Program-made: the position numbers and the translations under genes
Source: Moniliophthora roreri
Taxonomy: Eukaryota; Basidiomycota; Agaricomycetes; Agaricales; Marasmiaceae
Assembly (NCBI GenBank): GCA_001466705.2
Contig: LATX02000165.1
Coordinates: forward strand, 62,001-126,000
Direction of reading: 5' to 3'
DNA: 64,000 nucleotides
Shown: in pieces, positions 46,844 through 58,174 of the stretch
How positions within the stretch are numbered: position 1 is the first letter of the stretch
Layout: the number at the start of each line of letters is the position of its first letter
The notes under the pieces: model-generated
Seen by the model: the letters and a program-made list of their open reading frames with translations, nothing else
Told to the model about the DNA's origin: nothing
Databases searched by the model: none

Positions 46844-47512
46844 CTACCAGTCTCCCATAGACACAGACATTCTCCTCCGAGAACTCCTCGACGAGGAATG
46901 TACATTCTGGAATCGTCCTCAGCAAACCAGTCAAACGCTGATCAAAGGAAAAACTTACCAGCATATCATCATCATCATCCTTCAACATACCACAAGCCGC
47001 CTTGATCTTCTTCCTCGCAGCCTTCTCAGTCTGCTTTGCAAGGATCGCCTTCATCCTTAACTGGGCACACTCCTCCTTGTTCGCTTTGAGATCTCTGTAC
47101 GCATCGGCAAGCATATGCTCTTCTCGGTCCAGCTTTCGTTGTAGATTCTCATTGGTAGCTTGCGAAGTGTCAAGTTCGCTCCGGAGGGAGTCGACTTGGG
47201 TGCGAAGAGATGCGAGTTCCCTGGTGGTGTTACTGAGAGTAGCTGCAGTGCTGTGAAGGGCAGTGATAGTAGACTGCGCTTCGTTCAATTTGAGTGTAAG
47301 CTCTGCAACCTGCTGCATAAGTGCCGCATTGTGAGCTTCGCGTTGTAGCCGATCTCGTTCGAGCAGGCTGTGGTCCACTTTGCATGTATGTCGTCTGAAT
47401 ACATCATGAATCTAAATCGTAGAACGATAAGTAACATGCCAAAGCTAGTGAAAGGGTAACGGACCTCAGCTTCGAACTGTGCATTGCTGTCACCTGGGAT
47501 GTTTGCTGCCAT
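46844..47512 (-). CDS. Coiled-coil protein, paralogue 2
   Basis: Tandem relative of 44177-44876. The ATG at 47512 gives MAANIPGDSNAQFEAE, parallel to MAPNHGNNSALIEAE of paralogue 1. The coiled coil includes QQVAELTLKLNEAQSTITAL, LASLRTQVDSLRSELDTSQA and LQRKLDREEHMLADAYRDLK, followed by AKQTEKAARKKIKAACGMLK and DDDDDML. The last exon gives NVHSSSRSSRRRMSV and ends in TAG at 46844-46846. The last intron interrupts at the same place after the acidic patch in both genes. Conservation is highest in the KQT-KA-RKK segment and the Ser/Arg tail, so these are likely the functional parts. Confidence 0.75.
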
Positions 47513-48199
47513 AGGGGAGGAGTTGTTCAAGTTGAGAGGATTCTTAAAGAGGGAGTAACGAATGGGCATTGAGCTGGCAGATCTTTGGACACAATAAATA
47601 GACTCAATAGGCGCGCGCGATGACTCCCCAGTGTCTTCTATTTTACAACAACAGCGCCACCTCGGAGATTCGCGAGGCAGTACAAGGGACTGCGATAGAT
47701 GAAGATAGCTGGGGGCTGTGAGGGATAAAGGAATCAGTGGGGACAAAGTTATATCATGGCAGTGCATACTCTTCGAGCTTTGACCACAGTACCTTCCCCG
47801 CAGTCTCCCTTTTCATCCCATTCTTCACCTACAGGTCGCAGCAGACCAAGCGCCCAAGCGCCCAAAGTTCAAGAGCCTCGAGCCTACACGCCGAGGCTGT
47901 GCAGATACTATAAGGTTGCCTGGGGACTCGTTCCATGTGGCGCGCTTGACGTCCGATACAATGTGACACTGTCACTTTCCTTATGCCTATTCAAACAAAA
48001 GATTCAGTACAATAATTAGTTTCATCAAAGCTGTACATACACATTGTGAGTCAAGGACCCACTCATAACGATATCCTTCTATGCAACCTGTGTTTTTCCT
48101 TTGTCTTCGATGTATCGAGCAACCTCAGGGCGCTGCTAACAGGTTCCTTAGCTTTGATTTAATAGCTTTCCCGGCTCCACTGTAACACCACGGATCCGG
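47513..48199. other. Upstream region of coiled-coil paralogue 2
   Basis: No supported gene. It probably contains the promoter of the minus-strand coiled-coil gene. No repeats or RNA gene seen. Confidence 0.4.
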
Positions 48200-48823
48200 A
48201 TGGTATACATTATGACGAGAGGAAAGCAAATACAGCATATTTCGGAAGCGCTACAGACACATTCGAGGCAGAAGGTTGTATAGAGGAAGTGGTCGGTGGA
48301 GGAGAAAGCAAGGACTTGGGGCCCGATCAAAGGGAAGCTTTTTGACGGACTCGGAGTTATCTGCTATGTTCGAGTGGTACTGTGCAACCGAGGCAGCTTA
48401 TCCTGGTATGCAGAGGTCAGAAAATCAAATACGGAAGAAAGATCATGCTTGCCTCTTTGTCCGCATCCTTGTGGACCAGAATACATCCTGTCATAGCGAC
48501 GCGAGAGTTCATCATACGATGACCTGACCCTGACGACCGAGCCATTCATCAATCCCCTCTGCCACGCTTGGAATGACCGAAAGAGCGACATAATCATTCG
48601 GTCTCTCACATCCCAATATATTGTGCCCAGCAGGTTCGATTTGCTTTCTTCACGTCACAGCGAGAAGGATTTCCGCATTGAGAAAGTCCACGACTGGCGG
48701 GAAGTTTCCAAACGGTTTTGGGGAGATGACGGCCAGGAGACAGCGCCCTGGGATGCGTCAGTTTATATCCCGAGGTCGCAAGGTGGGGTTGTGGACGGGA
48801 GGCCGTATAGAGCAAGGTGATGA
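48200..48823 (+). pseudogene. Unrecognised reading frame with two in-frame stops
   Basis: From ATG 48200 one frame can be read for about 208 codons to TGA at 48821-48823 with only two interruptions (TAG near 48281 and TAG at 48497-48499). The last part is protein-like: FINPLCHAWNDRKSDIIIRS, then VHDWREVSKRFWGDDGQETA. I do not recognise a family. The stops could lie in unseen introns, or the gene could be broken. The opposite strand also has open frames here, so even the strand is uncertain. Confidence 0.3.
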
Positions 48824-50590
48824 TCAAGACGACGGAAAGCAGGCACTGTGTGACTGTCACGGACTCGTCACATAAGGGAGCCTCGAGAAGAGAAGTCGAA
48901 TTGCGCATAGGAGGGATAGATAGGACGAGGATGCCGCGTCTGTGATGAAAGGTCCTCCCCATGATTGAAGGGAGAAAAGCCGATAGCTGTCATGTTGACA
49001 ATTGAAGGAGCGGTTGTGACGTGGGTTGCGCAAAGAGTGACGGTTATAGAAGGGGATAGCGTGAGCTTGGCCGATATTGTAACGCTCTGGCGAAGGTCGA
49101 AATAGAGCGCTGGGGTGTCCAGTGACTCCGGTCTATCACACTTCTCATCTCCTTCCTGCTCCTCGTCTTACTACGCCTTACTAAAGTAGGCCCAGTGCTT
49201 CATTCCCTTATACACCCATACGACGATACTGTAGCTATCTCTTGCACAAACCTCGACTACATCTGATAAGTTTCGTTGGTCAGTGAAGAAATATAGGTTA
49301 GGTCAGAAAAACATCATACCGAGGAAACATCGGGCGCAATTACATTCACTGGGTGATGCTAGTCGTTTCAGCGTCCTCATTGCATCGCCGCAGGTTGCGC
49401 TAGCACTGTGTTGGTCCGGTTAGTTAAAAAACCGGGATAAATGTGAGGCACATACTTGGCACAGTAGAAGTGTCATCACCTTGAGACTTGAGCGCTGCAT
49501 ATGGACGACAAGAAGGTTGAAGCTCTGAAGCTGTGTGAGAGGAAATGACAAGGGAAAAGATAACAAAGATAAGATAACCGGCGAGATTGAGGTCGGAGCC
49601 GATTGCCGCACAACCTCGACCTTTTTTGTTCTCAACGATCAGTGTCACTGTTCTACACGACTTGATGTGAACTTGGTATGGATTTTGATTCTTCACTACA
49701 AATTCTCGCCAATGTGTCAGGCTGGCTCTCATTCCAATCACTTCCTCTCAGGCTGCCATCCCGGATTCAACGACTTCCTCGACTGTCATTGAACATGATA
49801 AGTCTGGATATGAACTCAATAAATGCACACAGTGTCAGTTTGCCAGAGAACTCAGTGGTTGGAGGTTAGTGCGGCACGCTGGACATCGTACCTTAAATCA
49901 AATTCATTGGAAAAGAATAGGGGCCTAATTACACTCTGGGTGCGCTCGTCTCGACGTTCTTGTTGCATATTGCTACGGGTTGCACTGTGCTGGTTCGGTG
50001 GCTCTTTTTCCTTTGTGAAAAAACCCAGATAACCAAAGGGCACATAGCACATATTCGTGACCATGAGAGTCCCATAAGGAACTCTAGGTTCCGCGATAGA
50101 AATTCATGTTTCCAGGGGACTGGGAGACCTCAATGGTCTAAGATGATCTAGGGTGGAAGCGAAAAAGCTGGGATAGCAGCCGGTTTATCGGTCATACTCG
50201 GCATGAGCACGTGACTTTAAAACATATGGAACGCGTCTGCAGGCTTCTCCTTTGCGTACGAAAATCTTCTCGCCAGAAGTCCGGCCATACGGGTTGGAGC
50301 ATGAAGATCGTTTATGCGCCTTCATATAGCACCCGCTACGACATCAATGCCTCAACTTTGGGGTCATCGTACACAATGCGCAGCTGTCAAACATTGGTGC
50401 GCTCTAATTTAATGCAGAATGGTACGGTTCTGACTCGAATCTAGGCTTTATCTCCTTGGAAAGTTTTGCCGTCGATGTAAGATCTGTTAAAATATAAGAA
50501 CTCCAGTTGGATTTTGATATAGATACCAACCTCCAATCCTTGAGCCTTTTTCTATCAAAACACAGCGGGAACCCGCCTTGGACGCTATTA
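48824..50590. other. Gene-poor stretch with a diverged tandem repeat
   Basis: No supported gene. Bases about 49331-49460 and 49920-50060 resemble each other (AATTACA-TCTGGGTG, GTTGCA, GCTACGGGTTGC-CTGTGCTGGTTCGG-type blocks, AAAAAACC-GATAA, GGCACATA), giving a same-strand repeat with a period of about 590 bases. Open frames in both copies differ, so the repeat is probably not coding. Confidence 0.4.
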
Positions 50591-52128
50591 ATGGCGAGCC
50601 TCACAGGAGAATCCACTACCAGTTCTCAAACGCCTTTATTAGGGCTCATTCAATTCAACAGGATAGCTTCAGTGAGTAACCCATATCTACAAACGCATGT
50701 AATCGAACTTAAATCCGACCCTTGCCCATCAGTACGTCGATCGTACGTTCCCGTCAAACTCCTATGCTTTACCCTTCAACATACGACTACTTACACAGTT
50801 GCCGCTGCCTTTCTTCAATTCTACGACGTCGCTATCAACCTTGACCTCGAAATCCAGTACATATGGACATCGAATTGGTCACCGTTCAAGGTGCTATACA
50901 TCCTACAGCGATATATGCCTTTCATCGATGTCATCTGCTTGGTTTCATATCGTGCGCCCTCTCGCGAATGATATCCTGGTTTCATGCTGACTCTCCTGCG
51001 TAGTGCATCTCGGAACTCTGGATACCCATCGGTGCTCGCAGATTTACCTCGTCACTGGATGTGAGCAAATCCGCCTTGAGCAATCTCTTCCTAGAGAGAG
51101 AGCTGAATAGTATTCATTCAGGGTTCTTTTGCATCGGAATGGTATGCTCGGAACGTACGTCCCAAGGGTCGTATCAGGTACCCCATATGCTTACGACGTG
51201 TAGTGGTGCTAACTCTCCGAATATACGCTGTCTGGCATCGGAGCACTCGCGTTGCAATCGGACTTGGCATTTTCTTCTTCGGGTGCTTTGTCCCCGTCTT
51301 TGTTCACTTTGATGCCCACGCGAGACATTCAAGATGTACGTACTCGTCAGATACATCCACATTTGATTATTGTTGACCTAAAGATTAACCGTATAGTTCT
51401 CACCGTGCCTATGCCGAGCGCACCTGGTTGCCTAGTCTCTGGCGGGGTGAATACTTTGTGGATAGACTGGATGATGCTGCTTATATACGATACGGGTGCG
51501 TATCGCTGTTCTCCTCATGAAGAACAACTCTTACCGATTATGCGAGCAGGTGCATTCATTATGATGTTAATACCCGGAATACAGGCTTGTAAGCAAAAGG
51601 TATCATCCTCTAGCATATGAGCACAATAAACTTAAAATCTGGGTAATGTATTAGATCAGATCGGTGGCTACTCGCAATTATTCAAGGTGATTTATCGAGA
51701 CGGTAAGTTCATTTGCATGATCATGCTTGGGGAAGCCGACCTTTATGGGTATAATAGGTATACTATATTTCGCCCTGATATCCTGTACGCGATACTTTTT
51801 TCTTTTGCAAGCATACTATGATATGGGCTTACGTCGCTGTCCAGTGGTTTCACTTGTCAATATCATCGTCATAGCTAACCTAGAGGTAAGTCGATACTTG
51901 GCATCACGAACACACACCATTAATGTGATGACATTCGTATTCCAGCCTCAATTATCTCTGATCCTAGCACCGTAAGCCGTTCCTTCCACACTAACCGCTC
52001 ATCAGTAACAGTAATATTAATAATATCCCAGGTCCGAGCGCGTTCTGCACTCCATTCTAACAAGCCACATAGTGCTGCATATTCGACGTGTTGCCTCGGG
52101 TGTTAGGCAACCCAATGTTTATCAATGA
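50591..52128 (+). CDS. DUF6533-type multi-pass membrane protein, second gene
   Basis: Same family as 5819-7281, plus strand. The ATG at 50591 gives MASLTGESTTSSQTPLLGLI. The DUF6533 core reads VAAAFLQFYDVAINLDLEIQ then YIW, followed by LQRYMPFIDVICLV. Later exons give LHLGTLDTHRCSQIYLVTG, VLTLRIYAVWHRSTRVAIGL, GGVNTLWIDWMMLLIYDT, AGAFIMMLIPGIQA, YQIGGYSQLFKVIYRDG, SLVNIIVIANLEPQLSLIL and SERVLHSILTSHIVLHIRRV, with TGA at 52126-52128. Most junctions keep phase. The junction after exon 1 (donor GTGAGT at 50672) does not fit the obvious acceptor before TTGCCGCT by one base, so the start region may contain an unusual splice or an indel. Confidence 0.75.
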
Positions 52129-52322
52129 AGCCGAGCTGCGAACAAGCATACCACTGGTTACCACCTCGTTCATCGCTGACGCGGCAGATTGGAGGTAGTG
52201 ACAGTCGCTTTTCGTTTTTCCTTTCTCGGGGGGTTGTGCTCTTGATGTATGAGTAGTTACTGGGCGTCGTGCCGTTGCAGGTGGTGGGGGTTTGAGCAGT
52301 GGAACCACTTCAAGTGTTGAAT

Positions 52323-52415
52323 GTTTCCTGGGCTCAGTTGGCTAGAGTACGGGTCTCGTACCATTGTTTATGATATTGGAGTTATACCAACGCGAGCTCG
52401 AGCCTTGCGGAGAGC
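52323..52415 (+). tRNA. tRNA-like sequence, Thr(CGT)-like, probably a relic
   Basis: An A-box-like segment GGGCTCAGTTGGCTAGAG (52330-52347) folds a D arm (GCTC/GAGT). An anticodon loop CTCGTA with CGT follows (52355-52360). A T arm can form from GCGAG (52392-52396), loop CTCGAGC and CTTGC (52404-52408). An extra 25-30 bases after the anticodon could be an intron. However, the 3' anticodon stem pairs poorly, position 8 is not T, and the acceptor pairs weakly. A T-run of about 15 lies 25 bases downstream. I read it as a degenerate tRNA or tRNA-derived element. Confidence 0.3.
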
Positions 52416-52506
52416 AGTAGAGTATGGGTGTCAAGCGTCTTTTTTTTTTTTTTTTCCTGCCATCCGCGTATCCGGAGGGCGGCAATTTACAAGTATCAAG
52501 TACAAA

Positions 52507-54640
52507 CTACGTAGCTCTCTTCTTCACTCTTTCAGCGTGCTCCTTGGAACGTGGGACAATATGGCACTGGAAAGGTTCAGGATAACTAAGGAATGATGTC
52601 ACTCAGTAAAGGCAAAAAAAAAACCACAAGGTATAACGCGAGCCCTGACCTCACGAGACCAGGAAGAACGTTGGGATGAGCAAAGTCCTCGTCTGATAGG
52701 GAAATGTTGAATGAATAAAGGATGGAGGGAATGAAAGTGGATAATGAGTTTTGTGCTAATGCTTTGCCGGGACATGTTCTAGTTTAGCGGGCTCAGCATC
52801 CAAGATTCCCTGCGTGAGCTAAAAAGAAAAAAAAAACACAGACCTTCTTCCAAATCCAAAGACATAAGTGAATGGATCTTCTACCTCGACATCTTTGTCC
52901 ATAAATCTCTCAGGAAGGAATTCGTCGGGATCATATTTCTCATTCGGCGTAAATGCCACGGCCCTTGAAATCACACTTTCAGAGAAGGAGATTCGGAGTC
53001 AAAAGTTGCCCTCAAACCATGCATTAGGCATCACGATTGTGCCTTTAGCAATCTTATGACCGAGATATTCATCGTCGACAGCAGTCTGTCTAGCGATACC
53101 TGGACGGAAAGCTCAGCATCATATCAAACCAAAGAAGCCAGTATGGTACGAACTGAAAGGTAGGATGGGATGCCATCTCAGCGTCTCCTTAATCAAAGCG
53201 CTCACATACGGTAGGCTGGGCATGTCGGAGATGAGTGGCATACGGTTTTCCTCTTGTAACAGCTGGTCAATCTCTGCTTGAGCGAGCTGTTGTTTATCTG
53301 GATGCTGAGCCATGGCTAAAATGAACGTCAGGAGGATTCCATATGTCTGATACTTTTGTCAGGAAGAAAAAGATTCATTGGAGAATTTCTAGAAACTGAA
53401 CGTCTCCATACCGGCTAGTGAGTAAACCGTCAAATAATGCCAAATTGTCGAGTTTGCACACTTACCATTGAACATAGATCCAAGTACCCATTTTATATGA
53501 TGTTCTTGTTCAGATGCATCCTCGGAAGCCAGTAGATCAGTGGCAAGAGAAGGAACGGCAGTTCCCTTGCGCTGGAGGAGTAGCATTAGACGTTTAAAGA
53601 GAATAAATCAAATGTGCAACCATCTCTTCCTTGACATGCTCAAACGGCATCCCTACGATATCATTGTTGATTTTCGCCTTCCACTTTTCAGCATACCTTC
53701 GGAATGGAACCCAAGAAGGAAGATATTTCACTTGAGAGTTTCATCATCAGCATTTGTCATGGGACATGACGACATGGATCACTCACAAACAGGCAGTACA
53801 TCACACAAGTGTGCCGCGGGTACTATTGTCCTCCCAGCCATTTCCATGACGTCCTCTGTATGCTTGACATACTAAGACGGATTCAGCATAAGTGAGAATT
53901 GATTTGCGGAAACCCATACTGTGCTTCCGGCCTCGATAGAGAGCCCATATGTCACGGACATGACTACTCGTCCAGCTGCCCTGCGAGACAAGCCGCATTA
54001 ACTGCTTTGGACGCGGTGAGCTAGAAACAGAGCATACACTCGTGCATGGTTGTAGAAATTTGTTGGATCGTTCAAAAGTTCCTTGCAAAGAACTGCCGCT
54101 ATATCCTCTTGCACGCGATGATATCTCTTCACAGCTGCCGAGCTCAAAGAGCCATGGGCCAGTTTACGGTGCTCGCGCCATTCAGGACCGTAATTCATTA
54201 AGGGCGTGGACTATATGGGCGTCAGTCCTCTTGATTCCCTTAGAATACCTCAAACACGCACCTGGTCCATGCCCATGAGCTCACCACCGAGGACGAACCT
54301 TGGTCGGTGAGAATAGATATCAGCCCGCTTCTCCAAGAGATCATTGATGGATTTCCTAGTGTTGAGGACAAGAACATTGTAGCCCAAGCCATGAAAGTAC
54401 GTCACGTCGCCTGAAAGTCGGATTGGAAAGCGGTCTGAAGGATTTAATGGGGAGCCGCGCACCATAACGTTTACCCAATGCTGTTATCCCAATCCATGGA
54501 CTTTGCGTAGATACATGGTGAAGGTTTCCTATCACCGGGAGCGATGGAGGGCCTGGTAAAGACGGCCTCCGAACTGAATCCCACCATAATGATATGACAA
54601 CCAAGAGCAATATTGCTAACCAGAAAAGAGACTCGATCAT
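52507..54640 (-). CDS. Cytochrome P450 (CYP64-like), tandem copy 1; possible frame lesion
   Basis: Microsomal haem monooxygenase of the O-methylsterigmatocystin-oxidoreductase-like group. The ATG at 54640 starts a membrane anchor ([20 protein letters not shown]) and the hinge [18 protein letters not shown]. Exons then carry [38 protein letters not shown], the I-helix [22 protein letters not shown] (ExxR), [10 protein letters not shown] and the haem loop FGFGRR-TCPG, split by an intron before TCPGKALAQ. The last exon ends with TAG at 52507-52509. The I-helix reads AGMET, not the usual AGT-D/E-T, so the oxygen-activating Thr position is shifted or substituted. At 53394-53402 the intron donor after that helix seems to lack one G compared with copy 2, so normal splicing would shift frame. 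Recently dying or unusually spliced. Confidence 0.8.
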
Positions 54641-55392
54641 GGAGGATGATGAATGTGGGTAGAATCCAAATGAACTTCTCTCTATCCCTACTAAAGGGAA
54701 ACTAGGTCCGCTCAAGCTCCCCTGCCCATTAACTGACCGAAATGGCCTTTGCTCGTGCACATTGTATGACGGGAAGGGAATGTGTCCGGCAGCAATTATA
54801 CTCCTTATGCTTGGTGGATCAGATTCACTATCAATGTGTAGCAGGCTGCAGCGACAAATCGATGTGGGTCTATAACCTCTTTACGAGCTGGACGAGTCTT
54901 TTGATTCACAGTTAGTCCCGAAACGAACGAGCTTATCCACCACCGTAATCACGGATTCCCTTGGTTCTTCGGCTCCTGGAATCGCACGTCATGGGAAGTA
55001 ACTCCGGATCTCCTGTGTCAAGTAGGCGAAAGTCTGATTGCAATGAGTCTAAGCGAGGCTGGTACCGAGAATGCAAAGTCAAACTCACTGTGATTCACCT
55101 CTGCCACGTAACTAGATCAAGGACTCCCTGGCTTTCATGGGCGCCTGTGAAAAAAAAAAAGGTGTACGGGAGAGCTTCGGTGATAGATCCTCCAACGGCG
55201 ACGGGATCTTCGGACACCCTGTGGTGCCTGTATCCAGCTGACAGGACCCTGAGGCGAGAGGTGTTGTATTTCTCTTCCTTGACGTGAGTGAGATTCCATT
55301 TTAGACAACCATATTAGAGTCACGAGTCTTCAAAATACCCAATTAGAAAACCACGATTCATGTTTTCAATTATAACATGACTCAAACCAACG
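54641..55392. other. Promoter and 3' flank between the tandem P450s
   Basis: 5' flank of P450 copy 1 and 3' flank of copy 2, both on the minus strand. No gene, repeat or RNA seen. Confidence 0.5.
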
Positions 55393-57596
55393 TCAAAAAG
55401 CAGCTTGACACAAATTCGCTCTTTTTATAACTCTCTCCGCGTGAGTACGGGAACGCGGCTCGATGTGACATTGGAATGGTTCCGGATAGCTGTAGATCAT
55501 AGCGCTCAGCAAAGTTCGGATATCCAGATAGGCATAATGTTAAATGAACTACCTTATAAGACCGGATAGAAATTTGGGATGAGAATTTGCCGGCGAAATG
55601 TCGAATGAATAGAGGATTGAAGCAATAAAAATGAACAGCGAGTTTTGTCCCAGGGCGTTTCCGGGACAGATTCTAATGAAGGGTATTGAGACTCGGGACA
55701 CAACCACACGGATGGAGAAATGGCACACCTTCGTCCAAATCCGAAGATATATGAAAATGGGTCAGCTGTACCACCGCTCTTTTCGTCGAGAAACCTTTCA
55801 GGAAGGAACTCTTCAGGGCCGTATTTATCGTTTGGTGCAAAAGCGATCGCCCTAAGAAGAGAGGTATAGATATGAGCATACGCATGCACGAGGATTGCTT
55901 ACCACAAGTTTGGGACCACAATGGTGCCTTTTGGAATTGTATAACCAAGGTATTCATCATCTGCACTCGTTAGTCTGCCGATACCTTGACAACGAGCGGG
56001 ATTCAGTTTCATTTCCAGGAATGATGCTAAATGAATACAAAACGTACTGAATGGTAAAATTGGGCGCCATCTCAGCGTCTCCTTGATCAGAGCATTCACA
56101 TACGGTAGCTTGGGCATATCAGACATGAGAGGTAGACGATTTTCTTTGCAAAGAAGTGCATCGAGCTCTGCCTGAGCAAGTCGCTGCTTCTCAGGGTGAC
56201 GCGCCATGGCGAGGATAAACGTTAGCAGGACTCCCTGGGTCTGTGCAAGAATCATTAGAAAAAACTTTGATGTGTTTCGAGGTACAAACCGTCTCGGTCC
56301 CAGCTAGCCAAAAAAAAAAAAGTGTTAGGGCGACATAGTTTAACTAAATACGCTATGACATACCGGTGAACATAGACCCAAGCACCCACTTGATGCAATG
56401 TTCGCGAGTATGTGATTTTTCCGAGCCTGGCGACATTATATTGTACGCGAAAGATGGGCGTGCAATACCTCTCCGCTGGTAAACACAGTCAGTCGGTTGA
56501 TTAGCTGAATGAGAACAAATCGCCCAACCATTTCTTCCTTGACATGCTCAAAGGGCATGTTTATTATATCTCTTTCGACTCTAGCCCGCCATTTGCTAGC
56601 ATATTTCTGGAAGGGAAACCAAGAAGGAAGGTACTTGACTGCAAAAGGTCACCGGCGTTAGTTGGCAGGAAGAAAGGAAGAAATATCCCAGAATTACTGA
56701 CGAGCAGGCAGTATATCGCACAAATGTGCTGCAGGAACGATAGTCTGGCTGAGCATGGACATAACTTCCATTGTTTGGTTGACATACTAGATAACAAAGT
56801 TAGACGATTCTCGTCTCAAATCAAGTGTGCTTACTTCATTGCCAGCATTAAGAGAAAGGCCGTAAGTCACCGACATGACTACTCGTCCAGCGGCACTAAG
56901 TCAAATCGTGGTCAAAAGATACGTCGACAGTATATGGAGCGACTTACACTCTTGCGTGCTCGTAAAAATTTTTCGGGTCATCTAGGAGTTCCCTACAAAG
57001 GGTCGCCGCTATATCTTCCTGTAGAGGATGATACCTCTTCACAGCGGTTGCATTCAGAGAAACATGCGCCAGTTTACGGTGCTCGCGCCATTCAGGGCCG
57101 TAATTCATCAGTCCCGTAGCCCGTGTGGACGTCAGTACGGTGTACGCCCGCTGCCAGAGGCAAAAAATACGCACTTGATTTAGACCCATAAGTTCGCCAG
57201 CAAGAACGAACTGTGGCCGATGAGAGTACACATCACTTCGCTTTTCCAAGAGTTGGTTGATGGCTTCGAGAGCATTCAGCACGACGACTCTGTAGCCTAG
57301 ACCGTGAAAATATATCACGTCACCTTGAATTAACGAAATCTCAGTGAAGCGGCTAAAAATTTCAAGACATACGAACCATAATCCCTACCCAATGCTGATA
57401 TCCCGACCCATGGATCTTTACTTGATATGTAATGGAGGTTTCCAATTAGTGGTAGAGACGGCGGGCCAGGAGGTAGAGGATAACTGTGATTCCGGTTCCT
57501 CCGCAACCAGAGAAATGCCAGTGCACATACGCCTGCAGCCAATAGTAAAGATGATCCGGAGGAAGCGGAGTAGGGGGCATGTGAAGTTGTAGTCAT
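55393..57596 (-). CDS. Cytochrome P450 (CYP64-like), tandem copy 2, intact
   Basis: Paralogue of 52507-54640 with matching intron positions where I could place them. The ATG at 57596 gives MTTTSHAPYSASSGSSLLLA and a membrane anchor, then PLPPGPPSLPLIGNLHYISS. Exons follow with YGDVIYFHGLGYRVVVLNA, KRSDVYSHRPQFVLAGELMG and [20 protein letters not shown]. The I-helix is AGTETT followed by QGVLLTF. Next come KETLRWRPILPF (ExxR), GYTIPKGTIVVPNLW, EEFLPERFLD and the haem loop FGFGRR-ICPGNALGQ, split by an intron at about 55671-55727. The gene ends in AERVIKRANLCQAAF with TGA at 55393-55395. All catalytic motifs are present, so it should be an active monooxygenase anchored in the ER. Substrate unknown. 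Confidence 0.92.
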
Positions 57597-58174
57597 GCAG
57601 CTAGACAGCCTTGGGGTGATAGTTAATAATTGAGCACAATATACCAAGGGCGGGAGAGGGGGCTTACAATGGTATAAGTACCTGTGCTAGTAGGTATAAA
57701 GTGACTGATAGTGCCGAAGTTGAACCGAACGCTTATGCACACATTCGCGAATACATGAATGCTGTCACGCTCAACGCTTGTCGGATCCGAATAAGAAGGC
57801 ATGGTGTCATCTAAATGCTTATTGAAAGCAAAATATCATTCCACCGAGGCCATATCAGTCAAATTCCAACGACAATGTCAAAAAACGCATGGGTATTGAA
57901 GATTGGGATCAGGAGGTGTGATCTCCCAGTACGTATACCAAATACCTTGAAGGCGTAGGTTCCAATATATTTTCGGGGTGAAACGGGCTCCTACACGAAT
58001 CCTGGAGGTACTGGGTTGTGGATTGTGAGCCACGTTGATGACTGTTGATGACGATGTGAAATAAACGGTAGGACGCGTCAGTGATGACATGTGTCGGCAT
58101 CAGCCGCCGCGGTTGAAGGACATTACTTGTGCAGGTCACCAACTCCTTTTCTTGCAACCATCACCATCTCAGCA
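57597..58174. other. Divergent intergenic region between P450 copy 2 and the DUF1772 gene
   Basis: Shared 5' region of two divergently transcribed genes, about 580 bases. No specific regulatory site was recognised. Short open frames have no domain. Confidence 0.5.
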
